A stretch of 64,000 nt of DNA, from NCBI RefSeq assembly GCF_900086715.1, contig NZ_FLKH01000012.1, positions 434,001 through 498,000 of the forward strand, written 5' to 3'. Positions 29,371 to 37,410 of the stretch are shown in pieces; the stretch's first letter is position 1; every line of letters begins with the position of its first letter. Made by a program: the position numbers and the translations under genes. Under the pieces are notes generated by a model that was not told the DNA's origin, searched no databases, and saw nothing but the letters and a program-made list of their open reading frames with translations. This stretch comes from Gracilibacillus timonensis. Lineage in GTDB: Bacteria > Bacillota > Bacilli > Bacillales > Amphibacillaceae.

Positions 29371-30117
29371 TTATTATGGTCTTTGAAAACCCCTGGCTAT
29401 GCCGGGGGTTCCATAGAGCTTCAAGCGTGGGGGCAAAAAAGCCTCTCTTCATGATAAGATAAGGTTGGTTTCCCGACCACCAAATCTCATCAAAGAAGGA
29501 GGCATGTCCAATGCAGGACAAGAATAGTTTAGCACATACGCAGTGGAGATGTAAGTTCCATATCGTTTTTGCTCCAAAATATAGAAGACAAATTATTTAT
29601 GGGAAATATAAAAAAAGCATCGGAGAAATAGTAAGAGAGCTTTGTGAAAGGAAAGGGATTGAGATACACGAGGCAAATGCATGTAAAGATCACATTCATA
29701 TGTTAGTAAGTATTCCACCAAAACTAAGTGTATCTCAATTCATGGGCTACCTAAAGGGCAAAAGTAGTTTAATGATATTCGATCGACACGCTAATTTAAA
29801 GTACAGATATGGTAATCGTAAATTTTGGTGTCGAGGCTACTTTGTAGATACAGTGGGCAGAAATAAAAATCAAATTCAAGAATATATTAGAAATCAGCTT
29901 AAAGAGGATTACATGAGTGATCAGTTAACATTATTTGAAGAATTTGATCCGTTCACTGGAGAGAAAAATAAGAAGAAATAAGAGATTCTTTTAGAATCAG
30001 TGAGTGAGTGTGGTGCAAAAGGAAAACCATTCAGTGGGCCTTTTAGGCCGAGGCCGGTAACATAGGCTTTCAGCCGCAGAGCAAACCACCAGTTCACACT
30101 GGTGGTTTTGATTTTAC
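29371..30117 (+). mobile_element. IS200/IS605-family element (tnpA only)
   Basis: About 0.75 kb, with end hairpins typical of the family. On the left, AACCCC-T-GGC/GCC-G-GGGTT is at 29388-29410; on the right, a perfect 9-bp stem AACCACCAG/CTGGTGGTT is at 30084-30107. There are no terminal inverted repeats or target duplication, as expected for single-strand transposition. It encodes TnpA and no TnpB. Exact ends are estimated from where the interrupted host frame resumes. Confidence 0.8.
29511..29981 (+). CDS. tnpA: IS200-type Y1 (HUH) transposase TnpA
   Basis: This 156-residue single-domain tyrosine transposase has the metal-binding HUH motif in CKDHIHMLV and the catalytic Tyr in the C-terminal helix (IQEYIRNQL). 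FHIVFAPKYRRQIIYG and GRNKNQIQEY are family hallmarks. Full length with GAAGGAGG at a suitable distance, so probably functional. Confidence 0.93.
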   Translation: MQDKNSLAHTQWRCKFHIVFAPKYRRQIIYGKYKKSIGEIVRELCERKGIEIHEANACKDHIHMLVSIPPKLSVSQFMGYLKGKSSLMIFDRHANLKYRYGNRKFWCRGYFVDTVGRNKNQIQEYIRNQLKEDYMSDQLTLFEEFDPFTGEKNKKK

Positions 30118-31086
30118 GTTTCGGGAATTTTTGCTGGGGAAAAATATAGTAGAACGGACGATGACGGGGACAGGGTTACGTCAGTTGTATGAAGAAGCGA
30201 ATGCCTTGCACCAGTTATTCGCAGAAAGTATCGCAGTGAATAAACCGTTGATTACCGATATAGATGACTGGATTACCTGTCAGTTTCAGCTGGGGCGTAT
30301 GGAACCTAACAACCAGCATGCGCCCCTTGTTTCTGATCGTTGGTATCGTTTCGTCCAGTCAGTGTTTCGCTTGTTATGGTGGGGGATTTTTCCTGTTGCT
30401 TTGATACTGACTGCGACAGGCGTATTTTCCAGAGGTCAGTTGATCTGGACAGGAGTTCTTCTCTTGGTATGGTTTCTTGGATATCGGATACATCAATCGA
30501 AACTAAAAAAGATGATCAGAGAACGTCGTCTAGCGCGAAGCAAGGATCAGTTGGGGAGTCAGCCCATAATTAAAGAAACATATCAACAGACATTTACCCA
30601 ATGGAAACAGGCAGAAGAGGAGCGGCTTCAAACAGAAAAAATCTATCAATTTCGCGCCAAGCTTACCGCTTTACAGAATATAGCGGTAGGGGCTGGATTG
30701 CTGCTGTTCCTTTTTGGTATCCTGGTGAGATTAACGAACGTCGAAGCTGCTATGTGGTGTATGGGGATAGCAATTGGATTGATTGTACTCGGCATCTTTT
30801 TGGGAAAATGGTGCTGGATGGACGTTCAGATCTGGGCGGATAAGCTTATGCTCGGTAAATTAAAGGTATCTGGCCGTTCTGTTGTCTACATTGATATGAA
30901 GCGGCGCAGGAATAGATTTTCTGTCAGCACGTTGGGAGATCCAACGCGTCCGCTAGTCTGGAAGATTCGCAAAGGAGATCGTGCCGAGGCAAGGAAGCAT
31001 TTGGAAAAATGGTGCGATGCCAATTATACATCGTTTATCTGGCGCGGACGTAAGAAAAAGGAATAACAAGAGTAAGGAGAGGTAAG

Positions 31087-31695
31087 ATGGGAGTAGGAGA
31101 TCACATTCCTTTTTATGTAGAAACACCTCGCGATCGAATGGGGCATAGTTTATACATGGATCGGAATACCAAGAAGCTTTACCGAATATATAATGATAAT
31201 CATCGTATTTTTAATAGTGCGCAATATTGGATCTATGTCTTTGCCGGTTATTCCGTGCTTCGCATGATTGGGGATATTCGCATTCCTATGAATGGCTTTG
31301 TCAGTGTGATGGCGCTGCTTATCTTGGGAGGGTTGTCCTTTTGGTTAGAGAACAACTATTTGTACAAAAGGTCCATGGAGAAAACAGAGTGGAAGGATGT
31401 CTATTTGAGGAAGGAAGAATTCAAGGATTATGTCAGAGATGGCTGGCGAAATGCACGTTTTACCGTGATTGTCTTTGCCGTTTGTCTTCTTCTCTCACTG
31501 ATTTTTTTATGGATTTACCTTTCGTCGCCTTCGATTGAATTATTATTGATCGTAACCTTGGGTATTTTCCTTGTTGGCATCTTGATGCGCTCTGTCCCTA
31601 TTACTCGGATGCGACTGCATTATCAAGAGAGCTATTTGGAGCAAATGGCGACAGAGGTGGAAGATCAATTGTTACATAAGGATCAATCATCTTAA
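31087..31695 (+). CDS. Four-TM membrane protein of unknown function
   Basis: This 202-residue protein has two hydrophobic hairpins (about 48-62 with 73-92, and 125-146 with 150-170) separated by a charged loop (MEKTEWKDVYLRKEEFKDY), and a soluble C-terminus. It is 20 bp downstream of the disrupted membrane gene with AAGGAGAGG as ribosome site, so the two probably formed an operon. The insertion upstream may be polar. Family not recognised. Confidence 0.7.
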   Translation: MGVGDHIPFYVETPRDRMGHSLYMDRNTKKLYRIYNDNHRIFNSAQYWIYVFAGYSVLRMIGDIRIPMNGFVSVMALLILGGLSFWLENNYLYKRSMEKTEWKDVYLRKEEFKDYVRDGWRNARFTVIVFAVCLLLSLIFLWIYLSSPSIELLLIVTLGIFLVGILMRSVPITRMRLHYQESYLEQMATEVEDQLLHKDQSS

Positions 31696-31697
31696 AA

Positions 31698-31722
31698 ACA
31701 GGTGGGTAGTCTCCCCACCTTT
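31698..31722. terminator. Bidirectional terminator
   Basis: AGGTGGG pairs with CCCACCT between the convergent 4-TM gene and the EAL gene. A-rich and T-rich flanks suit both directions. Confidence 0.7.
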
Positions 31723-32479
31723 ATTCATTGCTGGCCATGTCATCTGCCTGTTTCGTCTCATATTGTTGAATAACCGATAATGGCTCAGGCCGGGCGAGCA
31801 GGTAGCCTTGAACAATCGAAATACCGATTGATTTTGCCATTTCTAAGTCTTCGGGAACTTCTATTCCTTTTAACACAAGCTTGGTGTTGGTGTGGAAACA
31901 ATACGTCACAATGGAACGCACCATTTCCTGCTTTTGACTGGATTGGGCAAGGTTTTTGGCAAAAAAACGATTCATTTTAATGAAATCTGGTTTTAATTCG
32001 ACAATAGCGTGTAAGGAAGAGGCTTGTTTTCCCACATCATCAAAACCAATCAAATAACCAGCATGTTGTATAGAGCGGAGTGAATCCACAAAAGAAGGGG
32101 AGTACTTTGTAATATCTGCCTCCTTGACTTCCAAGACAATCTGATCAGGGGCTACCCGGGTCTTCTTTCTAAAGTGTTCTAAATACTGCAGCATCGAGCT
32201 GTGCATTAAATTGATCGGGTAAATATTGACGAACAGTTTTTTTTCTGTGGAAAGCCGATCATAGCTTTGGATCGCCTTTTTAATTGAACGCATTTCCAAT
32301 TCAAAAAAACGCGAGCTGTTACTTGCTTTCTCAAAAAGGATCTCTGTATTTTTAAATAAATCGGACGTTATAAATGCCTCATAACCAATCGTACTAAGTG
32401 TTTGAAGGTCAAACAATGCTTGGAATTGATGGGTGAATTTTTCGTTATCAATGAGGTCGTTTAATTTGGCAATCGACAT
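31721..32479 (-). CDS. EAL-domain protein, probably degenerate
   Basis: This 252-residue stand-alone EAL fold has no membrane or GGDEF part. Motif I is YEAFI instead of EAL, and the later loop reads FDDVGKQ in place of DDFG. The conserved EGVE is KGIE, replacing a metal-ligand glutamate by lysine. Retained are VNIYP, FIKMN and VQGYLLARP. Loss of catalytic acids suggests a c-di-GMP-binding receptor or inactive relative rather than a phosphodiesterase. Starts after AGGGGAGA. Confidence 0.85.
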   Translation of the reverse strand: MSIAKLNDLIDNEKFTHQFQALFDLQTLSTIGYEAFITSDLFKNTEILFEKASNSSRFFELEMRSIKKAIQSYDRLSTEKKLFVNIYPINLMHSSMLQYLEHFRKKTRVAPDQIVLEVKEADITKYSPSFVDSLRSIQHAGYLIGFDDVGKQASSLHAIVELKPDFIKMNRFFAKNLAQSSQKQEMVRSIVTYCFHTNTKLVLKGIEVPEDLEMAKSIGISIVQGYLLARPEPLSVIQQYETKQADDMASNE

Positions 32480-32666
32480 GGTATCTCCCCTTTGTTTCTA
32501 CATGCGTCCGAGAATAATGTGTACTTATTTTATAATAAAATGATTTTTTAATCTACAAATATACCGTTTCTCACACTAAAAAAACAGACACATTTCAGGA
32601 ATGGTGTCTGTTTGACAGGTGGAGAAATGAAAAATGCTTGGTTTTATGGCGCTGTAGGATGCTTTA

Positions 32667-33728
32667 TTAATGCCGTTTGTTAAGCCACAACACACCAGAC
32701 TTGGCTAATCGTGGTAAAAAACCGGTGAATGCACGCCGATACATGTTGCCAAACCCATCTGATTTACCGAGTGAACCTAACTGTCCCTTCAATTTGATCG
32801 GTTTTGGTTTCTCTGGCTGCCGACCTCGGATCACGTTGGAAAGGGCATCGCCGATTTGTTCTCCTTGAATACCTGCAAGCTGTGCGCTTGGAGAGAACTC
32901 AGAAGCGGCACAATCTCCAACAACATAGACATTGAGATGGCTGGGCACCTGATAGAAATCATTTACGATAATCTTCTCATGCCGATCCTTTTCAAAAGGG
33001 AGGGTACGCACGAGATAGTGGGGACGAACACCTGCCGTCCAAATAATCACATCGCTTTCGATCCCTTCACCATTATTATAGAAAATGCCTTCATCCACTG
33101 CCTCCACGTTACTATGGTGCAGAATACTAACGTTGTTATCCCGAAACCAATCCTCCACATATTTTTGAATTTTATCATCAAATGCAGAGAGGACAGAGGA
33201 GCCACGATCTAATAAACGAATCTTCAAATCTGCTCGGCTTTCTCTTATTTCTGATGCCACCTCGATTCCGCTTAATCCAGCCCCAACAACGGAAATTTGA
33301 CTGTAGGCAGGCAGGTTGTTGACTTTGTTGCTTGCCTGACGCGCCTTGAAGATACTTTGCACACTTTCTGTATATTCCATCGCCCCGGGAATACCGTGAT
33401 AATTATCTTCACAGCCGAGACCGATTAACAGGTAGTCATAGGATACCATTTCTTCCCTGTTGCGTAAGCGAATATGTTCTTCCTCCGTGTTTATTTCTAC
33501 TACTTCACCAAATATATAAGAAATTTGTGGATGGTCTGGGAATTCGAGGCGTACTTCTTTATCTGCCTTCGTTCCTGCTACAATCGCGTAGAATTCCGTT
33601 TTTAAGGCATGATACGGATTACGGTCAATTAATATGACCTCTACATCGTCTGCAATTCCATTGTTGATTAATTGATGCAGGGCGTTCATTCCTCCATAGC
33701 CGCCACCAACCATTACAATTCTCTTCAT
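32667..33728 (-). CDS. NAD(P)H dehydrogenase-like FAD protein (YutJ/NDH-2 type)
   Basis: This 353-residue two-dinucleotide-binding-domain flavoprotein has GGGYGGMNA for FAD at the N-terminus, VVGAGLSGIEVA for NAD(P)H (about 147-158) and VYVVGDCAA near 270 for FAD. It resembles type II NADH dehydrogenases, although the C-terminal membrane-binding region is short. Substrate and electron acceptor cannot be fixed. Single gene transcribed away from the MoxR operon. Confidence 0.85.
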   Translation of the reverse strand: MKRIVMVGGGYGGMNALHQLINNGIADDVEVILIDRNPYHALKTEFYAIVAGTKADKEVRLEFPDHPQISYIFGEVVEINTEEEHIRLRNREEMVSYDYLLIGLGCEDNYHGIPGAMEYTESVQSIFKARQASNKVNNLPAYSQISVVGAGLSGIEVASEIRESRADLKIRLLDRGSSVLSAFDDKIQKYVEDWFRDNNVSILHHSNVEAVDEGIFYNNGEGIESDVIIWTAGVRPHYLVRTLPFEKDRHEKIIVNDFYQVPSHLNVYVVGDCAASEFSPSAQLAGIQGEQIGDALSNVIRGRQPEKPKPIKLKGQLGSLGKSDGFGNMYRRAFTGFLPRLAKSGVLWLNKRH

Positions 33729-33966
33729 CTTTCACAGCTCCTATCTTATCTATAACCTATTATCCCCCAAATAAGCGAATGTTCAAAAATAAATGGTTTA
33801 AACATCCCTTATTAAGACTAACAAAAATCGTTGCAGAAAACTATACAAAAGTATCACTTTCTGATCGAATATTCTTTGCGGATAAGGGATAATGTTTTAC
33901 TTCCTTTCAAGATACATGATATAAAGAATATTGAAAGCGCCAACAAAAATGAAAAGGAGTTTTCTA

Positions 33967-34923
33967 ATGGAATTAACAGAGATACCATTACTAACCAAAA
34001 AGGTAAAAGATAATATCAATCAAGTGGTCGTAGGGCAAGAGGAAACGGTTGATTTATTATTGGTTGCCCTGATTTCCTCCGGTCACGTGTTACTAGAGGA
34101 CGTGCCTGGAACGGGAAAGACATTGATGGCGAAATCACTGGCAACTTCCTTAGCGGGAGATTTTAAACGAATTCAATTTACACCAGACTTGCTTCCTACT
34201 GATATTACGGGAATTCATTTCTATCATCAACAGCAAGGGGAGTTCGAGTTTCGAGCTGGCCCTGTTTTTACTAATGTGTTATTGGCAGATGAGATCAATC
34301 GCGCCACACCGAGAACACAATCCAGTTTGCTGGAAAGTATGGAAGAGAGACAGGTTACGATAGATGGCAATACCCATATGTTGGCACAGCCTTTCTTGGT
34401 GATTGCTACACAAAATCCGATTGAGAGTCAGGGTACTTTTCCACTGCCAGAGGCACAATTGGATCGCTTTATGCTGAAAGTACATATGGGTTATCCGTCA
34501 AAAGAAGAGGGACTAACGATCCTCCAGCGTTTTAAGCAAAGCAATCCGCTGGATACATTATCAGCAGTGCTTTCGATTGATGAAATCGTTACCATGCAGG
34601 GCTTATACAGTCAGGTGACGATTAGTGATGATGTGTTGAGCTACTTATTAGATGTAATTGAGAAGACGCGTACGCATGAACAGATTGCATTAGGTGTCAG
34701 CCCAAGAGGGAGTCAGGCTTTGTTAAAGGCGGTACAGGTCTATGCCTTGTTACAGGAACGTACTTATGTAATTCCTGATGATATCAAGCAAATGGCTAAA
34801 CCGGTACTAGGACACCGTATTGTGCTTGCGAAGCGGATTGGTGTCAAGCAAGGAGATACGGATGAAGTCATTGAAAATATCCTGGGCCTAGTACCGGTAC
34901 CGACAGAGCCAGAAAAGGAATGA
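33967..34923 (+). CDS. MoxR-family AAA+ ATPase
   Basis: This 318-residue ATPase has Walker A EDVPGTGKT with Lys51, Walker B LLADEINRA, sensor IATQNPIESQGTFPLPEAQLDRF and a C-terminal lid domain. MoxR proteins act as chaperone-like ATPases with a DUF58 partner. AAAAGGAG seven bases before the ATG at 33967 sets the start. First gene of a three-gene operon with DUF58 and DUF4129 proteins, as in B. subtilis yeaC-yeaD-yebA. Confidence 0.94.
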   Translation: MELTEIPLLTKKVKDNINQVVVGQEETVDLLLVALISSGHVLLEDVPGTGKTLMAKSLATSLAGDFKRIQFTPDLLPTDITGIHFYHQQQGEFEFRAGPVFTNVLLADEINRATPRTQSSLLESMEERQVTIDGNTHMLAQPFLVIATQNPIESQGTFPLPEAQLDRFMLKVHMGYPSKEEGLTILQRFKQSNPLDTLSAVLSIDEIVTMQGLYSQVTISDDVLSYLLDVIEKTRTHEQIALGVSPRGSQALLKAVQVYALLQERTYVIPDDIKQMAKPVLGHRIVLAKRIGVKQGDTDEVIENILGLVPVPTEPEKE

Positions 34924-34930
34924 TCGCCCT

Positions 34931-36034
34931 ATGAATATAGCATGGATTATCGTCGTGTTATTAGCTGTTATTTTTTTGCAGGGGATGCTGTATAGTAAAT
35001 TCGGTTTGCGTGGAATTAGTTATCAGCGTCAGTTCAAACAGGAGTCTGTATTTGCTGGTGAGCCGATTGAAATGGTTGATCAAATTACCAATCAAAAGCT
35101 GCTGCCACTGCCTTGGCTGCGTTTAGAGGTGAAAATGAGTCCCTATTTAATGAAAGAAGGGGAGAAAATAAAGGATGGTGAAGTATTCCATCGCACCTTG
35201 TTCAGCTTAATGCCCTATCAAAAAATCACCAGGAGACATCGACTAATTGGGAAGAAGCGGGGTTACTACCCCTTGCATACGGTATCTGTGACAACAGGAG
35301 ACGGGATTGGCTTTGGTGAGGTATTTGATTCGTTTGAAGCGGCTACTGCCGTTACGGTATATCCTGAACTGGTTCCCTTGGATGAGATCCCGCTTCCTTC
35401 CCATAGCTGGTTGGGAGATGTTACGGTTCAACGATGGATTATCGAGGATCCATTTCTTTACGCTGGGGTACGCGAATACCAGCATGGCGATACCTTGCAA
35501 GCGATTAATTGGAAAGCAACAGCAAGGACACAAACCTTACAGGTCAACAAAAAAGATTATACGGCAGATCATCATTTATTGATTTATGTTAATTTTGATA
35601 TAGATGAGGATATTCGCTTGCCTATCCGACAACCGGAATTAATCGAGAGGGCCTTGTCCTATGCCGCTTCCTTGGCGCAATATACCTTAGAAAATGGCAT
35701 TGCGACCGGATTTGGTTGTAATGGTTATTTTGTGGAACCCTTTACCAATACGGTGGAGCGGATTAAGCCATCGGTACGGGTGGAACCAGCTAACAGCGCG
35801 CAACAAGGCTATTATATTTTGGACGCGATTGCCAAATTAAAAATGGATCGCAGTCGTAATTTTCGTGCTTTTTTGCAGGAGGATGTGGATGCTGGCCTGA
35901 CCAAACATGATGTGCTCATTTTTACTGCTTATTTAACGGAACGTGTCAGTCAGCAAATCACGGCGATAGAACGGCTAGGCAACGCTGTGAAGATAGTCGA
36001 ATTGGGAGAAGAGGTGGACGAAGATGCAAGCTGA
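34931..36034 (+). CDS. DUF58 protein (YeaD-like)
   Basis: This 367-residue protein has an N-terminal hydrophobic segment (residues 2-20), a beta-rich region and the DUF58 block FLYAGVREYQHGDTLQAINW (about 178-197) followed by KATARTQTLQV. A vWA-like fold follows. The usual MoxR partner; overlaps the next gene by 11 bp. Confidence 0.92.
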   Translation: MNIAWIIVVLLAVIFLQGMLYSKFGLRGISYQRQFKQESVFAGEPIEMVDQITNQKLLPLPWLRLEVKMSPYLMKEGEKIKDGEVFHRTLFSLMPYQKITRRHRLIGKKRGYYPLHTVSVTTGDGIGFGEVFDSFEAATAVTVYPELVPLDEIPLPSHSWLGDVTVQRWIIEDPFLYAGVREYQHGDTLQAINWKATARTQTLQVNKKDYTADHHLLIYVNFDIDEDIRLPIRQPELIERALSYAASLAQYTLENGIATGFGCNGYFVEPFTNTVERIKPSVRVEPANSAQQGYYILDAIAKLKMDRSRNFRAFLQEDVDAGLTKHDVLIFTAYLTERVSQQITAIERLGNAVKIVELGEEVDEDAS

Positions 36035-37325
36035 TCGCATGTTATCGGTAGGCATTATCTGGCGTGCTTTCTTGGAAATGCTTTGCTTCTTTCCAGTAAT
36101 TTTCGTGCTTGGTCTGACAGTTTTTCCGGGGAATAGTTTATATTATTGGCTACTTGCCTTGTTGTTCATCTTCTTTTTAGGTTATGTGCTGGCTGCCGTC
36201 AATCGTTATCATTGGCTGACGATGGTATTACTATTGATTGCAGCAGGAACGCTAGGCTGGTGGATTGCCCCGGGTATTTGGCAGGCAGCAGTCATGTTCT
36301 TGGTGCTATTACTGGCTGCTTTTCGTGGCATTCAGTATGCGGTTATCAGTTGGATAAGAGCATTACCAAGAATGGTGATGTGGGCTGCTGGGTTACCATT
36401 GTATTTTGTGGGTTATTTGGCTTTTCATTTTATAGAGAATTTACAGCCTTATCAGCATTGGATCAGCATCATGGGCGTTCTATTTATTATCATTCTGCTC
36501 TTTATGACAAACGAAGATCACTTACAAAAGGAGTCGCTGGAAAAAGGGAAAGTACGGTTATCAACGGGAATGAAATCGTTAAATCGGACCTATATGCTGG
36601 TGACATTTTTGCTAGTGATAGTGATTACTAATTTTCAAGTGGTGCAATCTGCTGTTTATCATACGGTTCGAGCGATTGCGCAATCCGTCATCTGGTTTGC
36701 TGGTTTGTTTGGGGGAGAGGAAAGTGAACCAGCCGAAGAGCCTCCACGTGAAATGGCTCCGATGTTTCCTGAGGAAGAGCCACAAGAACCATCTCGTTTC
36801 GCGGAATGGACAGAGCTATTTATGCAGGTGGTGGCGATCTTATTATTAGTGATCGGTGTTGCCTTCCTCATCGCCATTTGTTTCAAAAAATTTCGCCGTC
36901 TGTTAAAAAGATGGTTTTTAGCTGTTTGGCGAACGCTGACTAAGATTTTTATTAGACAAACCGGAGTGGAAAGCGATACGGATTATGAAGACACGAAAGA
37001 GAATTTGTTTGATTGGCAGGCATGGCGGAAAAGACAACAGGCGAAATGGGGCAAAGTCTTTTCAAGCCGGTCGAAACCCCGGCCAGAGACGGCTGAAGAG
37101 AAAGTCCGACTGCTTTATCGAATCATTGCCCATGAGGTAAAACAACGGGAAAAATGGAGTCATGCCCTCACTGCCCATGAGGTTCTGTCATTATCCGACG
37201 AACAGGCACAATTGCAGCAGCTGGAGGCATGGTATGACGATATTCGCTACGGTAATCAGCAGTTAACCAAAGCACAGCAGGATCAGATCGATCAGCTTTG
37301 GCAGGCATGGCAGGAGAAAAAATAA
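36024..37325 (+). CDS. Multi-TM protein with C-terminal DUF4129-like domain
   Basis: This 433-residue membrane protein has about six N-terminal TM helices (16-170 plus 192-212), an acidic extracellular linker (EESEPAEEPPREMAPMFPEEEP), another TM (about 272-290) and a cytoplasmic DUF4129-like tail (EEKVRLLYRIIAHEV...HALTAHEVLSL). The family member in B. subtilis (YebA) carries a transglutaminase-like core in the linker. Here the linker is far too short for one, with no Cys-His-Asp triad. Confidence 0.8.
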   Translation: MQADRMLSVGIIWRAFLEMLCFFPVIFVLGLTVFPGNSLYYWLLALLFIFFLGYVLAAVNRYHWLTMVLLLIAAGTLGWWIAPGIWQAAVMFLVLLLAAFRGIQYAVISWIRALPRMVMWAAGLPLYFVGYLAFHFIENLQPYQHWISIMGVLFIIILLFMTNEDHLQKESLEKGKVRLSTGMKSLNRTYMLVTFLLVIVITNFQVVQSAVYHTVRAIAQSVIWFAGLFGGEESEPAEEPPREMAPMFPEEEPQEPSRFAEWTELFMQVVAILLLVIGVAFLIAICFKKFRRLLKRWFLAVWRTLTKIFIRQTGVESDTDYEDTKENLFDWQAWRKRQQAKWGKVFSSRSKPRPETAEEKVRLLYRIIAHEVKQREKWSHALTAHEVLSLSDEQAQLQQLEAWYDDIRYGNQQLTKAQQDQIDQLWQAWQEKK

Positions 37326-37345
37326 CCGAATTCTTCTCATTTGGC

Positions 37346-37372
37346 TAAACATTACCATCAGGCATCCGATAA
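37346..37372 (+). promoter_or_regulatory. Sigma-D promoter of fliD
   Basis: TAAA (37346-37349), 15 bp, TCCGATAA (37365-37372). It marks resumption of flagellar regulation after the 11-kb interruption. Confidence 0.75.
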
Positions 37373-37410
37373 TATGGATAATAAGACTAGTGAAAGAGGA
37401 CGTGATCCAG

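Larger units (their letters stand above)
28839..31066 (+). pseudogene. Membrane-protein gene broken by a frameshift and an IS200-type insertion
   Basis: The natural start is ATG 28839 (GAGGTGAG upstream), reading MTVIAKKPNIRPYFREY.... A frame change near 28900-28930 moves into the frame that continues ...HWYVADFQAFQHAWDAFWQVYQQRMSL up to about 29370. There an IS200-like element interrupts it. The 3' part resumes at about 30117 (TFREFLLGKN...) and runs to 31066. It has hydrophobic segments at about 30355-30475 and 30680-30810 and a basic cytoplasmic tail. I do not recognise the family. A 4-TM membrane gene follows 20 bp later. A sequencing error could account for the frameshift, but not for the insertion. 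Confidence 0.7.
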
